DNA of 64,000 bases. It comes from Streptomyces sp. NRRL F-2664 (GTDB lineage: Bacteria > Actinomycetota > Actinomycetes > Streptomycetales > Streptomycetaceae). This document shows positions 43,491 through 52,657 of this stretch, one piece after another. The notes beneath the pieces are model-generated. The model was given only the letters and a program-made list of their open reading frames with translations, made no database searches and was not told where the DNA came from. The position numbers and the translations under genes were made by a program. The DNA lies in the NCBI RefSeq assembly GCF_000719345.1, contig NZ_JOFX01000014.1, positions 68,443-132,442 of the forward strand. The letters run 5' to 3'. Each line of letters begins with the position of its first letter. The stretch's first letter is position 1.

Positions 43491-44828
43491 TCAGCCTGCC
43501 CGGTGCGGGCACGGGCCGGGGGCCGGGGGTGCGGCCCGGTCGGCGAGGGGGTCGGGCGGTTCGGGGGCCGCGGGACCCGGGAGTACGACGCGGGCCTCGG
43601 CGCCGCCCTCCGGCCGGTTGCGGAAGGCCAGGGTGGCGCCGAGGGCACGGGCCTGGCCGGCGGCGATGGTCAGGCCCAGCCCGTGGCCCTTGTTCGTGCC
43701 TTCCGTACGGAACCGCTGCGGACCGCTCGTGATCAGGTACTCGGGATAGCCGGGCCCCGCGTCGGTCACCGTCAGGGTCGGGCCGTCCACCGTGACCGTG
43801 ACCGGGGCGGCACCGTGGCGGTGCGCGTTGGCGACGAGGTTGCCCAGTATCCGCTCCAGGCGGCGCCGGTCGGTTTCCACCCGCGAGGAGGCGAGCACCG
43901 TCAGCGCCGTGTCGGTGCCGGACGCCCGGATCGTGCGGGCCGCCAGCTCGGCCAGGTCGCACGAGTCCAGCTCCACGCGCTCGCTGCGCGTGTCCAGCCG
44001 GGAGATCTCCAGCAGGTCCTCCGTGAGCGAGCGCATCGCCTGCACCCGGTCCCGTACGAGCTCGGCCGGGCGGCCCGGCGGCAGCAGCTCGGCGGCCGCG
44101 TTCAGGCCGGTCAGCGGGGTGCGCAGCTCGTGGGCGACGTCCGCCGTGAACCGCCGCTCCGCCTCCAGCCTGCCCTGGAGGGACGACGCCATGGTGTCCA
44201 GGGCCCGGGACACGGCGGCCACCTCGTCCTTGTGGCGGGGCCGGTCCCCGACCCGGGCGTCCAGATCGCCGGCGCTGATCCGGCGGGCGACCTGGGCGGT
44301 CACGTGCAGGCGCCGGGTGATCCGCGTGACGCCGACCGCGCCGATGAGGAGGGTGACGCCGATGGCGAGGCCGGAGGAGCCGAGGATGGCCCGGTCGAGA
44401 TCGGCGATGGTCCGCTCGGCCCCGCGGAAGTCCACGAAGACGGCGAGGGCGGTGCCGCGCTCGGCGGGCGCGGCCGCCCACATCACCGGGCGCCCGCGGT
44501 GGCTGCCGACGGCCGTGCCGCGCTTGCCGGCGAGCGCCAGGGCACGCAGCTGCGGGGGCAGGCCCGCGGGGTCGATGCCCTCGCCGCGGGGCAGGCGCGC
44601 GCCGGTCTCGTAGGCCGCCATGGACCGCTCCAGCTTGGTGAGCGCCTTCTCCCGGGCGGTGCCCACGGTCTGCCGGGTCATGGCACCGTGCACGAGGCAG
44701 CCGAGCAGCGCGGCGAGGCCGCAGCACATCAGGGTGATGAAGACCGCGGCCTTCCAGGTCAGGGTGGAGGTCCAGGCGGGCAGCCGCGGGCGCGGCCGCC
44801 GCCGCGCTGTGCGCTGCAATGCGTTCAT
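43491..44828 (-). CDS. Sensor histidine kinase, orphan in this window
   Basis: 445 residues. Membrane helix about 25-48, an extracytoplasmic sensor region of about 95 residues, second helix about 147-168, HAMP (ITRRLHVTAQVARRI), H-box FTADVAHELRTPL (histidine about 235), N-box ILGNLVANAHRHG, and G-boxes DAGPGYP and GHGLGLTIA. The C-terminal tail is proline-rich. It should phosphorylate a response regulator, but none is adjacent: upstream is a small basic protein and downstream the tRNA. Signal unknown. Start ATG 44828. Confidence 0.9.
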   Translation of the reverse strand: MNALQRTARRRPRPRLPAWTSTLTWKAAVFITLMCCGLAALLGCLVHGAMTRQTVGTAREKALTKLERSMAAYETGARLPRGEGIDPAGLPPQLRALALAGKRGTAVGSHRGRPVMWAAAPAERGTALAVFVDFRGAERTIADLDRAILGSSGLAIGVTLLIGAVGVTRITRRLHVTAQVARRISAGDLDARVGDRPRHKDEVAAVSRALDTMASSLQGRLEAERRFTADVAHELRTPLTGLNAAAELLPPGRPAELVRDRVQAMRSLTEDLLEISRLDTRSERVELDSCDLAELAARTIRASGTDTALTVLASSRVETDRRRLERILGNLVANAHRHGAAPVTVTVDGPTLTVTDAGPGYPEYLITSGPQRFRTEGTNKGHGLGLTIAAGQARALGATLAFRNRPEGGAEARVVLPGPAAPEPPDPLADRAAPPAPGPCPHRAG

Positions 44829-45102
44829 GGTCAGGTCACGGTAATGCGCCCGACCCGGCGGGTGACCGGCGGGATCCGGCCGGAGTCCACGCGATCCGGC
44901 CGGACCGGGCCGGGAGCCGGGAGCCGGAGCAGGACCGGGACCCGCTCGCGCGCCACCGGCGGAAGCCGATCCGGAGGCGGGAGCGGAATCTGCGCTCCGG
45001 CCCGAGCGGAGGGACGACCCGGCGGCGTCGGCAGGCGCAAGCCGACGGCGGCAGGACGCACGAAGCCCTCCCGGCCGGGGCCGGAAGGGCAGCTGCGAGG
45101 GG

Positions 45103-45306
45103 TCAGCTCAGGCCACTGGTGCGTTCGCCGATGCGGTCGCCCTGCGGAGTGCCGGCCCGCTTGAGAGCCGCCTTGGTGTGCGGTCCGCCCTTGACCTTGC
45201 TCCGTACAGGACCGTCGAAGCCGTGACCCGGGGAGCGCGGCGGCTGGGCAGCCTGCTGCGCCTTGGCCATGGCCGCCCGGACGTCCCGCTTCTGCTCTTT
45301 GTTCAT
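45103..45306 (-). CDS. Small basic protein of unknown function
   Basis: 67 residues from ATG 45306, with GGGAG about 10 bases upstream; a GTG and an ATG-like start further upstream would add a few residues. Composition is rich in K, R, A and Q with a helical start (NKEQKRDVRAAMAKAQQAAQ) and a glycine-rich middle. I believe similar small proteins are widespread in Streptomyces, but I cannot assign a function. It stands alone: 274 bases without a gene separate it from the kinase, and 107 bases from the membrane protein gene upstream. Confidence 0.6.
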   Translation of the reverse strand: MNKEQKRDVRAAMAKAQQAAQPPRSPGHGFDGPVRSKVKGGPHTKAALKRAGTPQGDRIGERTSGLS

Positions 45307-45413
45307 CCCGTCGTCAACTCCCTCAGGAAGCACCCAATCGGACTACTGGGATCGTATGCAGATATACGGAGCAACGCACCCGGACCGGAACGTAAAGAAA
45401 TGACGTGACCGGA

Positions 45414-47300
45414 TCAGGGAGTCGAGCCGGTCGCGGGAGCCGGACGCTCCGGCGACCCCACCGCCCGCTGCACGACCTCCTCGGGGCACGGCGTGCCCCG
45501 GGGCAGCTGGTACTTCGCCGCCACCCGGTACTCCCCCGGCGCCGGTACCAGCAGCTCCGTCCACACGTCGCCCTCCGCGTCCGGGAGCGCCTTGAACAGG
45601 CATCCGGCCGTGTTCGCGAACTCCTTCGGCACGGCTCCCCGCGCCTTCGACTCCGCCGTCTCCTGCGGCGGCAGCACCGGCTTGCCGGCCCCGTCCACCA
45701 GCCCCAGCCACGGGGAGTGCGGGATCCGCACCAGCACCCGGCCGGCCTGCTTCGCGTCGATGACCAGCTGGTCGGCGCCCGCCCGCACCACCGTCGCGGG
45801 CCCCGACACCAGGTTCGTCGGCGCGTCGACCTTGAAGAGCCGCCAGTTCGCGTCGCCCCACACCTGCTGGAGGTACGGGAGCCCTGCCCGCACCAGCTTC
45901 GCCTCGTCCTCCCCGCCCGAGTCCGGGGTGTCGGCCGGCAGTACGACGTAGTGCACGGCCCAGCGCTCCAGCCAGGCCCGGTAGCTGTCGGCGGTGAGCG
46001 TGTCGTCGTAGAAGAGCGGGTTGCGCTCCAGGTCGGCCTGCCGGTTCCAGCCCCGCGCGAGGTTCACGTACGAGGGGAAGGCGGAGGACTCGCGGTGGCT
46101 GCTGACGGGGACGACCTCGACCCGGCCCCGGTCGGCCCCGGCCTTCTGGAGCTGGTCGACGAGCGGGGCCAGCTCCCGGTTCCAGGCCGCGACCGGCGTG
46201 GTGCGGACGATGTCCGTGATGCTGTTGGTGGTGATCCAGGCGTTCAGTCCGACGAACGCCAGCAGCACCCCGTACCAGCGCCGCGAGCGGGGAACCTCGT
46301 AGGGGAGGGCCGCGAGCAGCACGGCGCCGCCGAACAGCATCACCATCCTGGTGACGTTCGAGCCGACCTGGGAGTCGATCACCCAGGTCAGGAAGACCCC
46401 GAGGGCGTAGACCGCGGCGGCGATCCGGACCGTCTTCCAGCGCCGCGGCACCAGGAAGAAGATCAGCAGACCGAACACGAACGGCAGACCGGCCGACCCG
46501 ATCTTCATGGGCTGCGTCCCCGAGAACGGGAACAGCCAGGCCGACAGCCCGACCACGGCCACGGGTGCCAGCCCCAGCGCGTACGCGCCCGGGCGCCGCC
46601 GGCTCAGGAACAGCGCGGCCGCGATCACCCCGAGGAAGAGGCCTGCCACGGGACTGGCGGCGGTCGCGGTCCCGGCCAGCGGGGCCGCCACGGCGGCCTT
46701 GGCCCAGCGGCGGTGGGCCCACTTGCGGGGCCAGCAGAAGACCGCCGCGACCGCACCGAGGGCGAACATCGCGCCGAGCCCGAAGGTGACGCGACCGGAG
46801 AGGGCGTTGCAGAACAGCCCGTACGCCCCGGCCAGGGCGGGCCACAGCGGCTCCCGCACGGCCCCGCGGCAGCGGGTGAGGATCAGGGCGAGCAGTCCGG
46901 CCGAGACGGTGCCCGCGACCATCATGGTGGTCCGCACGCCGAGCATGTGCATGAGGTACGGGGAGACCACGCTGTACGAGACGGGGTGCATGCCGCCGTA
47001 CCAGGCGAGGTTGTACGCCGAGTCGGGATGCCGGCCCACGAACTCGGCCCACGCGTCCTGCGCGGCGAGGTCGCCGCCGCTGTTGGCGAAGGAGAAGAAC
47101 CAGACGACGTGCAGGACGGCGGCGAGCAGGGTGGCGACGGCCACCGGGTGCCGGCGCAGCGGGTCAAGGACGCGGGTGCGCCGCCCGGGCCGCTCGTGCG
47201 GCTCCGGTCGGGGCGGCAGGGCGCCGGTGCCACCGCCCGGGCCGCCGTCGGCCGGCGGGACGGGCGCTCCGCGCCGGCCCTGCTGCTCAGCGGTGGTCAC
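45414..47300 (-). CDS. Large polytopic membrane protein, possibly GT-C-like
   Basis: 628 residues from GTG 47300, with GGGGAG upstream. After a proline- and arginine-rich cytoplasmic start there are about 10-11 hydrophobic helices, then a C-terminal soluble part of about 250 residues. The first extracytoplasmic loop (AQDAWAEFVGRHPDS, YGGMHPVSYS) is the right place for the acidic residues used by GT-C glycosyltransferases, which use lipid-linked sugars. I do not recognise a specific family; a transporter-like role is possible. Single gene, flanked by the small basic protein and the carboxypeptidase. Confidence 0.7.
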   Translation of the reverse strand: MTTAEQQGRRGAPVPPADGGPGGGTGALPPRPEPHERPGRRTRVLDPLRRHPVAVATLLAAVLHVVWFFSFANSGGDLAAQDAWAEFVGRHPDSAYNLAWYGGMHPVSYSVVSPYLMHMLGVRTTMMVAGTVSAGLLALILTRCRGAVREPLWPALAGAYGLFCNALSGRVTFGLGAMFALGAVAAVFCWPRKWAHRRWAKAAVAAPLAGTATAASPVAGLFLGVIAAALFLSRRRPGAYALGLAPVAVVGLSAWLFPFSGTQPMKIGSAGLPFVFGLLIFFLVPRRWKTVRIAAAVYALGVFLTWVIDSQVGSNVTRMVMLFGGAVLLAALPYEVPRSRRWYGVLLAFVGLNAWITTNSITDIVRTTPVAAWNRELAPLVDQLQKAGADRGRVEVVPVSSHRESSAFPSYVNLARGWNRQADLERNPLFYDDTLTADSYRAWLERWAVHYVVLPADTPDSGGEDEAKLVRAGLPYLQQVWGDANWRLFKVDAPTNLVSGPATVVRAGADQLVIDAKQAGRVLVRIPHSPWLGLVDGAGKPVLPPQETAESKARGAVPKEFANTAGCLFKALPDAEGDVWTELLVPAPGEYRVAAKYQLPRGTPCPEEVVQRAVGSPERPAPATGSTP

Positions 47301-47416
47301 TGCCGCACTCCCCACATGGATCCGGGTCCGCCCTGTCGTCGTCGAAGTCTCGCCGAGCCCGCCCACGGGCGCCCGGGGCCGGGCGCCCGGACACCACGTG
47401 CGGACACTCGCTAGAC

Positions 47417-47456
47417 GCGCACCGGCGCCCCGGGGTTGCCCGGGGCGCCGGTGCGC
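47417..47456 (-). terminator. Hairpin terminator downstream of the carboxypeptidase gene
   Basis: Perfect 18-bp inverted repeat (47417-47434 and 47439-47456), loop GTTG. It lies 31 bases past the carboxypeptidase stop (minus strand, 47488) and before the start of the membrane protein gene. Confidence 0.88.
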
Positions 47457-47487
47457 ATGAGGCGCGGGCCGCGCCGGCCGGTGTGCG

Positions 47488-50091
47488 TCACCCGATGCGC
47501 GTCAGCTTGCTGCCGATGCCCGGCGAGGCCAGGTCGCTCTGCAGGGCCACCGGCACCTTGACCTGGCTGGCGCCCTCGCCGACCGTCAGCACACCGACCT
47601 CGGTGCCGGCCCTGGCGGTCTGCGGCACCGTGCCGCCGCCGTTCGCGAGCTTCACGTCCACGGTGAGCGAGGCCCATCCGATCGCCTGCACGTCGGCGGT
47701 GGCGACGACCGGCGTGCGGCCGCCGAGTCCGTCGTCGACGTATCCGACGACCTGCCCCTTCTTCACGACGACCGCGCCGTCGAGGGCCTTCTGCGTGGCG
47801 GTCATCAGCTGCTTGCTCGCGGCGAGCACGGTGTCGATGATCGACGGCTTGTGCTGGCCGAGGACGGCGCCGACGATCAGCTGGTTGGTGTTGCCGATCT
47901 TCTTCTGCGCGGCGAAGAGGAGGTTTCCACCCGCCTTGGTCGTCGTGCCGGTCTTGATGCCGAGCGCACCGCTGGGCCCGGTCAGGCCGTTCCAGTTGCG
48001 CCAGTTCTTGCCGGACGGGTCGACCCAGTTCGGCTTCTTGGTGATGTCGAGCAGCGTCTCGATCTCGACCAGCTTCAGGCCCAGCTTCACCTGGTCCTCG
48101 GCGGTGCTGACCGTGGTCGCGTCCAGACCCGAGGGGTCCGTGTACGTGGTGTTGGTCATGCCGAGTTCCTTGGCGGTGTCGTTCATCTTCTTGACGAACG
48201 CCTCCTGGGAACCGGAGTCCCAGCGCGCGAGCAGCCGCGCGATGTTGTTGGCCGACGGGATCATGAGAGCGGCGATCGCGTCGTACTCGGAGATCTTGTC
48301 GCCCTCCTTGACCGTGTCGAGGGTGGACTCGTTGTCGGTCGAGTTGTTCTTCTTGCCCTCGAGCTCGGCCGTCTTGTCGACGTCGATCATCGCGCCCTGC
48401 TCACCCTTCTTGATGGGGTGGTCGCGCAGGATGATGTACGCCGTCATCGACTTGGTGACGCTCGCGATCGGCACCGGCTTCTGCTCGCCGGACTTGCCGA
48501 GCGTGCCGAGGCCGGCGGCGGCCATGTACGCCTGCCCCTCGGTGGGCCACGGCAGCTGCGGTGCGGCGCCCTCGAAGGTGTACGAGGAGGTCGCGGTCAT
48601 CACGAGCTTCGGCTCGGGCAGCGGGCGCACCAGCTGCACGACGGCGAGCAGGACCGCCAGGAGCACGACGAGCGGCGCGTAGATCTTGACCCTGCGGACG
48701 GCGGTGCGCAGCGGGCTCGGCGGCGGGGGCGGGTTGTTCGTGAGGTCCGCCAGCATGTCGAGCGGCGGCTTGGGAGGCAGCGGCTGCTGAGTCGTCCGCT
48801 CGCTGGGGTCGGTGCGGTCGAGCCGCGCGGTGGCGGTCGCCGCGGAGACCGGCGCCGGCGGTGCCGGCTTCGTCTCCGGAGCGGCAGCCCCGTCGGTGCG
48901 CAGCGGTACGAACGTACTGGCCTTCGGCGCCCCGCCGGCACGGTCGGCCGCCGATCCCGGAGCCGCTCCCTCCGCGGAAGCGGAACCGGAAGGGGAAGCG
49001 GAAGCGGAGCCGGTGCCGGGCTTGGCGGCGGCGGGCTTCGGCTTCTCGCCGCCTCCGGGCTTGACCGCATCCACCTTCGGCACCCGGAACACGGCGGTGC
49101 GCTCGCTGTCCGCGGACTCACCGGCACCGGGCTTCGCCCCACCCGGAGCCGCACCGCCCGAGCCGGGCTTCACCGCACGGAACACCGCCGTGCGCTCGCT
49201 GTCCGCCGCCTCGTCGGCCCCGGGCCGGGCCGGACGGGACGCAGCGGCACCCTCTCCGTCGGAACCGGGCGCAGCCGACGGCTTCTCCGCAGCCGCGGCG
49301 CCGGGCTTCACCGCACGGAACACCGCCGTACGCTCACTGTCCGCCGCGTCGGCAGCCGGGGCCGACCCGGTACGCGCGGCGCTCTCCGACGCCGACCCGT
49401 CGTTGTCGGCAGGCCCGGACTCCGACCCGGCCGGGCCGCTCGCGGCAGCGGAAACGGAATCAGAATCGGAATCGGCTTCGGTCTCGCGGGCTGCTGCTGG
49501 GCGCTCGCCAGCCCCCTCGGCGGAGCCGGTGCGGTCGCTGTCCGCCGGGCCCGCGGCCTTCGGCTTCGGCACGGCGGGCCGCTCGTCGGCATCGGCACCC
49601 TCCCCGGCGGAACCGGAAGCGGAACCACGGGAGGCGGCAGGCTCCTCCGCACTCGCGACCCACGCCGCAACCGCCTCGCGCAGCGCATCCCGCTCCCCGG
49701 GCCCATCGTCGGCCGCAGGCCCGGCGTCGGCGTCGGCATCGGCATCGGCATCGGCATCGGCATCGGCCGCAGGCTCGGCGTCCGCCGCAGGCTCGGCGTC
49801 GGCGTCGGCGTCGGCGTCGACCGCAGGCTCGGCGTCCGCCGCGGGCTCGGCGTCGGCCGCGGGCTCGGCGTCGAGCGCCTCCGCATCGGGAGCCGCATCC
49901 GCCTCCGGATCCGGATCCGCATCCGCGCCGCCCCCGCCAGGGACCCCGCTTTCGCTCGTACGGGCGACCCCGGCACCGTCCTCGGACTTCCTCGGCCGCA
50001 ATACCGACAGCCTCGGGTCGCGCTCCGCGGACGACTCCGCCGCCCCCGGCGTTTCTTCATCTACCGACTTGTCGGGGGACTCGCCCGCCAC
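47488..50091 (-). CDS. D-alanyl-D-alanine carboxypeptidase with long low-complexity cytoplasmic tail
   Basis: 867 residues from GTG 50091 (GGAGGAG upstream). Residues 1 to about 460 are disordered and acidic or alanine-rich, with a run of D-A/A-D repeats (about 70-125) and three copies of DSERTAVFR (about 250, 295 and 327). One membrane helix follows (about 464-485, LVVLLAVLLAVVQLV), then a penicillin-binding domain outside the cell: SVTK (serine about 541), SANN (about 612) and KTGTT (about 714), the three motifs of a class A serine peptidase that trims peptidoglycan stem peptides. Usual family members are 400-450 residues, so the tail doubles the length. A similar gene precedes a GPP34-like gene and an XRE/DUF397 pair in other Streptomyces. 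Confidence 0.9.
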   Translation of the reverse strand: MAGESPDKSVDEETPGAAESSAERDPRLSVLRPRKSEDGAGVARTSESGVPGGGGADADPDPEADAAPDAEALDAEPAADAEPAADAEPAVDADADADAEPAADAEPAADADADADADADADAGPAADDGPGERDALREAVAAWVASAEEPAASRGSASGSAGEGADADERPAVPKPKAAGPADSDRTGSAEGAGERPAAARETEADSDSDSVSAAASGPAGSESGPADNDGSASESAARTGSAPAADAADSERTAVFRAVKPGAAAAEKPSAAPGSDGEGAAASRPARPGADEAADSERTAVFRAVKPGSGGAAPGGAKPGAGESADSERTAVFRVPKVDAVKPGGGEKPKPAAAKPGTGSASASPSGSASAEGAAPGSAADRAGGAPKASTFVPLRTDGAAAPETKPAPPAPVSAATATARLDRTDPSERTTQQPLPPKPPLDMLADLTNNPPPPPSPLRTAVRRVKIYAPLVVLLAVLLAVVQLVRPLPEPKLVMTATSSYTFEGAAPQLPWPTEGQAYMAAAGLGTLGKSGEQKPVPIASVTKSMTAYIILRDHPIKKGEQGAMIDVDKTAELEGKKNNSTDNESTLDTVKEGDKISEYDAIAALMIPSANNIARLLARWDSGSQEAFVKKMNDTAKELGMTNTTYTDPSGLDATTVSTAEDQVKLGLKLVEIETLLDITKKPNWVDPSGKNWRNWNGLTGPSGALGIKTGTTTKAGGNLLFAAQKKIGNTNQLIVGAVLGQHKPSIIDTVLAASKQLMTATQKALDGAVVVKKGQVVGYVDDGLGGRTPVVATADVQAIGWASLTVDVKLANGGGTVPQTARAGTEVGVLTVGEGASQVKVPVALQSDLASPGIGSKLTRIG
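49735..49880. repeat. Tandem hexamer repeat coding for D-A in the carboxypeptidase tail
   Basis: Imperfect tandem repeats of GCATCG and GCGTCG (plus strand) interspersed with GCAGGCTCG units. They code for alternating Asp-Ala and Ala-Glu-Pro on the minus strand. Such runs are prone to slippage. All units are multiples of three bases, so the frame stays open. Confidence 0.8.
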
Positions 50092-50276
50092 CGCTCCTCC
50101 TCATCGCCGCCACGTTCGGCTGTCCGAATGTCTAACAGTGTCCCGTCTCGGGGGCATCGCCCCCGCGCCGGACGAGAACGACATAGCTGCGGGTTCCCCC
50201 ACAAAGCGGCCACGCGCTCTCGACAGATGAATGTGAGAGGCGTCACCCTGTCACTCATCCACGCGGGGAGGCATGG

Positions 50277-51011
50277 ATGGGCAGGAGCCGCAGAACAATT
50301 CCGGAGGAGCTTCTGCTGCTCGCCTTGGACCCGGCCACGGGTACCACGGCGCAGCCGCAGTCGCTCGACCTCGGCCTGGCCGGGGCACAGCTAGTGGAGC
50401 TGGCTCTGGCAGGACGGATAGCCCCTGATGGGGATCGTATCGCCGTGGTGATGCCACGGCCGACAGGAGATCCGACTCTGGACTCCGCACTGGAACTGCT
50501 GCGCAGGCGCGGCAGCCCGGTACGGGCCGTCCACTGGATCGGCGGACCCCGGCTGGGGCTCCGTCAGATTTACCTCGCGCACCTGGAGCGCTGCGGCATG
50601 GTCCATGCCGTCGCGGGACAGATGTGCGGAGTGTTGCCGACGACTCGCTACCAGGCGACGGACACGGACATCAGCCGGGAGATCCGAGCCCGGCTCGACA
50701 GTGCGATCCGCACCGGCGTACCGCCGGACCCGCGGACCGCGGCGCTCGCCGCGCTGGCCCACGCGGTCGGACTCGGCAAGCACCTGTACCCGGGCAACGA
50801 GGGGCGCTCCTCCAGGTCCCGGCTGCGGGACCTGATCAGGCACGACCCCATGGGCGGACTCGTGGCGCACGCCGTGATGGACGTCCAGAACGGTGTGGCC
50901 GCCCAGCCGCGCCGGGACCGCGCACCGGCACCCCAGGCCCGGCCCACGGCGGGCGGCGTCCCGCTGCAGCCGCGCCGCACGGGTGCGATGGCCCGCGTGG
51001 CCGCACACTGA
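50277..51011 (+). CDS. GPP34 (GOLPH3/VPS74-like) domain protein
   Basis: 244 residues from ATG 50277, with GGAGG 5 bases upstream. The start (TIPEELLLLALDPATG) and LGLAGAQLVELALAGRI are typical for the GPP34 fold, which in eukaryotes binds phosphatidylinositol-4-phosphate on Golgi membranes. Actinobacteria have many homologues of unknown function. The C-terminal 45 residues are proline- and arginine-rich. Divergent from the carboxypeptidase gene with a 185-bp shared upstream region. No signal peptide. Confidence 0.85.
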   Translation: MGRSRRTIPEELLLLALDPATGTTAQPQSLDLGLAGAQLVELALAGRIAPDGDRIAVVMPRPTGDPTLDSALELLRRRGSPVRAVHWIGGPRLGLRQIYLAHLERCGMVHAVAGQMCGVLPTTRYQATDTDISREIRARLDSAIRTGVPPDPRTAALAALAHAVGLGKHLYPGNEGRSSRSRLRDLIRHDPMGGLVAHAVMDVQNGVAAQPRRDRAPAPQARPTAGGVPLQPRRTGAMARVAAH

Positions 51012-51114
51012 CCCACCCCCGGCAGCGCCGGCCCGGCCGGAATCCGGGACCCAGCTGCACCGCTCCACCGCTCCACCACAGCACCGCTGCACCGAGCCGC
51101 CAGCGCGCGGGGTT

Positions 51115-51146
51115 GCGGGGCCGGTCCGCCGGCTCCGCGGCCCCGC
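51115..51146 (+). terminator. Hairpin after the GPP34 gene
   Basis: Inverted repeat of 9 bp (51115-51123 and 51138-51146) with a 14-base loop, about 100 bases after the stop codon. The bases before it (51050-51090) contain short CACCGCT repeats of no clear meaning. Confidence 0.5.
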
Positions 51147-51264
51147 GCGTCTGTGTTTTCCCTGCCGTTCCCCAGCGGCGCCGCCCGCTTCGGTGGCAGT
51201 CTGCTGAGCATCAGCCACGCAGAGAGACAGCTGCACTACAGAAGAAGGCGGAGGTGCCGTTCAC

Positions 51265-52149
51265 GTGGCGTCCAATGTCAATCCCACCGTCCGACGCCGC
51301 CGACTGGGCATGGAGCTGCGCAAGCTCCGCGAGGACAAGGGCATGACGGCCGAACAGGTCGCCGAACGCCTCCTCGTCTCCCAGTCGAAGATCAGCCGAC
51401 TGGAGAACGGCCGCCGTTCCATCAGCCAGCGCGACGTCCGCGACCTGTGCGACGTGTACGAGGTCGAGGACCGCCGGCTCATCGACTCCCTCATGCAGAT
51501 GGCGAAGGACTCCCGCCAGCAGGGCTGGTGGCACGCCTTCGGCGACATCCCGTACAGCGTCTACATCGGACTGGAGACGGACGCCGCCAGCCTGCGCACC
51601 TACGAGCCCCTGGTGATCCCGGGGCTGCTGCAGACCACCGAGTACGCCCAGGCCCTCGTCCGCGGCGCGTGGCCGGAGACCGCCCCGGCCGACGTGGACA
51701 AGCGCGTCCAGGTCCGGATGCACCGCCAGAAGCGACTGTCCGAGACCGAGAACAACAACCCGGACCTCGGCCCGCTGCGCCTGTGGGCCGTCATCGACGA
51801 GGCGGCGCTGCGCCGGCGCGTGGGCGATGCCCCGCTGATGATCAGGCAGCTGGAGTACTTGATAGAGCAGTCCGAACAGCCGCACGTCACCGTGCAGGTG
51901 ATGCCCTTCGAGCTGGGCGCGCACCCCGGCGTGAACGGCCAGTACGCGATCCTGGAGTTCCCGGACGCGTCCGACTCCACGGTCGTCTACATCGAGGGCG
52001 TCACGAGCGACCTGTACCTGGAGAAGGCCAACGACGTGCAGAAGTACAGCGTGATGTACGAGCACCTGCGCGCACAGGCGCTGGGCGTCGACCGGACACG
52101 GGAGTTCATCCTGGGAATCATCAAGGAATACGCCGACACGGGTGAATAG
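51265..52149 (+). CDS. XRE-family regulator with C-terminal DUF5753 domain
   Basis: 294 residues from GTG 51265, with GGAGG 10 bases upstream. The N-terminal helix-turn-helix (about 14-70; LGMELRKLREDKGMTAEQVAERL, SQSKISRLENGR read in separate helices) is followed by the DUF5753 domain (about 95-285; YEPLVIPGLLQTTEYA, VQVMPFELGAHPG). In Streptomyces these regulators pair with a small DUF397 protein, as with WhiJ-like and AbaA-like sets, and affect development or antibiotic output. The partner is the next gene. From memory, the S. coelicolor counterpart would be the SCO4441/SCO4442 pair. Confidence 0.92.
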   Translation: MASNVNPTVRRRRLGMELRKLREDKGMTAEQVAERLLVSQSKISRLENGRRSISQRDVRDLCDVYEVEDRRLIDSLMQMAKDSRQQGWWHAFGDIPYSVYIGLETDAASLRTYEPLVIPGLLQTTEYAQALVRGAWPETAPADVDKRVQVRMHRQKRLSETENNNPDLGPLRLWAVIDEAALRRRVGDAPLMIRQLEYLIEQSEQPHVTVQVMPFELGAHPGVNGQYAILEFPDASDSTVVYIEGVTSDLYLEKANDVQKYSVMYEHLRAQALGVDRTREFILGIIKEYADTGE

Positions 52150-52347
52150 TCCTGTGGCGCACGGGGCGGACGGTCGCGCGCGCGGCACCGTACACCGTCG
52201 ATCCCCGGCCACAGAAGGCTTGAATGGAATATGCCACTCGGTCGGGTGAATGCTTCCTTCACCTGTCAGGAGCTGCCGGTAGCGTCGATCAGGTCAGCCG
52301 AACATGGCCGACAAGACACCGGAACTACTCGCTCACCGGAGAGAAAC

Positions 52348-52557
52348 ATGGCTATTCGCCAGGGCGCCAACGACAACTGGGTCAAGTCCTCCTACTCCGC
52401 CAACGGCGCCTGCGTCGAGGTCAAGTCCCCCGTCATGGAGGCGATCGCCGTGCGTGACTCGAAGGTGCAGGACGGCCCGTCCCTCACCTTCGCGCCCGGC
52501 TCGTGGACCTCGTTCGTCACCGACGTCACCGAGGGCCGGCTGGGACGCCTCGCCTGA
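52348..52557 (+). CDS. DUF397 protein, partner of the XRE regulator
   Basis: 69 residues from ATG 52348 (GGAGAGAAAC upstream). Typical DUF397 landmarks: NWVKSSYSANGACVEV, VRDSK and a C-terminal W (SWTSFVTDV). These small proteins act with the adjacent XRE/DUF5753 regulator and are thought to antagonise it. A 198-bp gap separates it from the regulator gene, and it may have its own promoter. The start is set by the conserved N-terminus. Confidence 0.9.
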   Translation: MAIRQGANDNWVKSSYSANGACVEVKSPVMEAIAVRDSKVQDGPSLTFAPGSWTSFVTDVTEGRLGRLA

Positions 52558-52595
52558 AGATCACGGCACGTCCCGACCGTCCCGCCGAGACTGAT

Positions 52596-52640
52596 GTGAG
52601 CCCTCTCGACCGATCCGCCGTCTTGGCCGAGGGGGCTCAC
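52596..52640. terminator. Bidirectional hairpin terminator
   Basis: 13-bp inverted repeat (52596-52608 and 52628-52640) with one G-T pair and a 19-base loop, between the DUF397 gene and the convergent minus-strand gene ending at 52658. Confidence 0.75.
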
Positions 52641-52657
52641 CCGTGCCGCGGGGCGGG

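Noticed and set aside
44831..45061. Small minus-strand open frame between the kinase and the small basic protein
   Set aside because: The translation is almost only R, P and G, there is no ribosome site, and coding bias does not differ from non-coding DNA.
49735..49880. CRISPR-like array
   Set aside because: The repeats are hexamers in frame within the carboxypeptidase gene, without unique spacers or cas genes.
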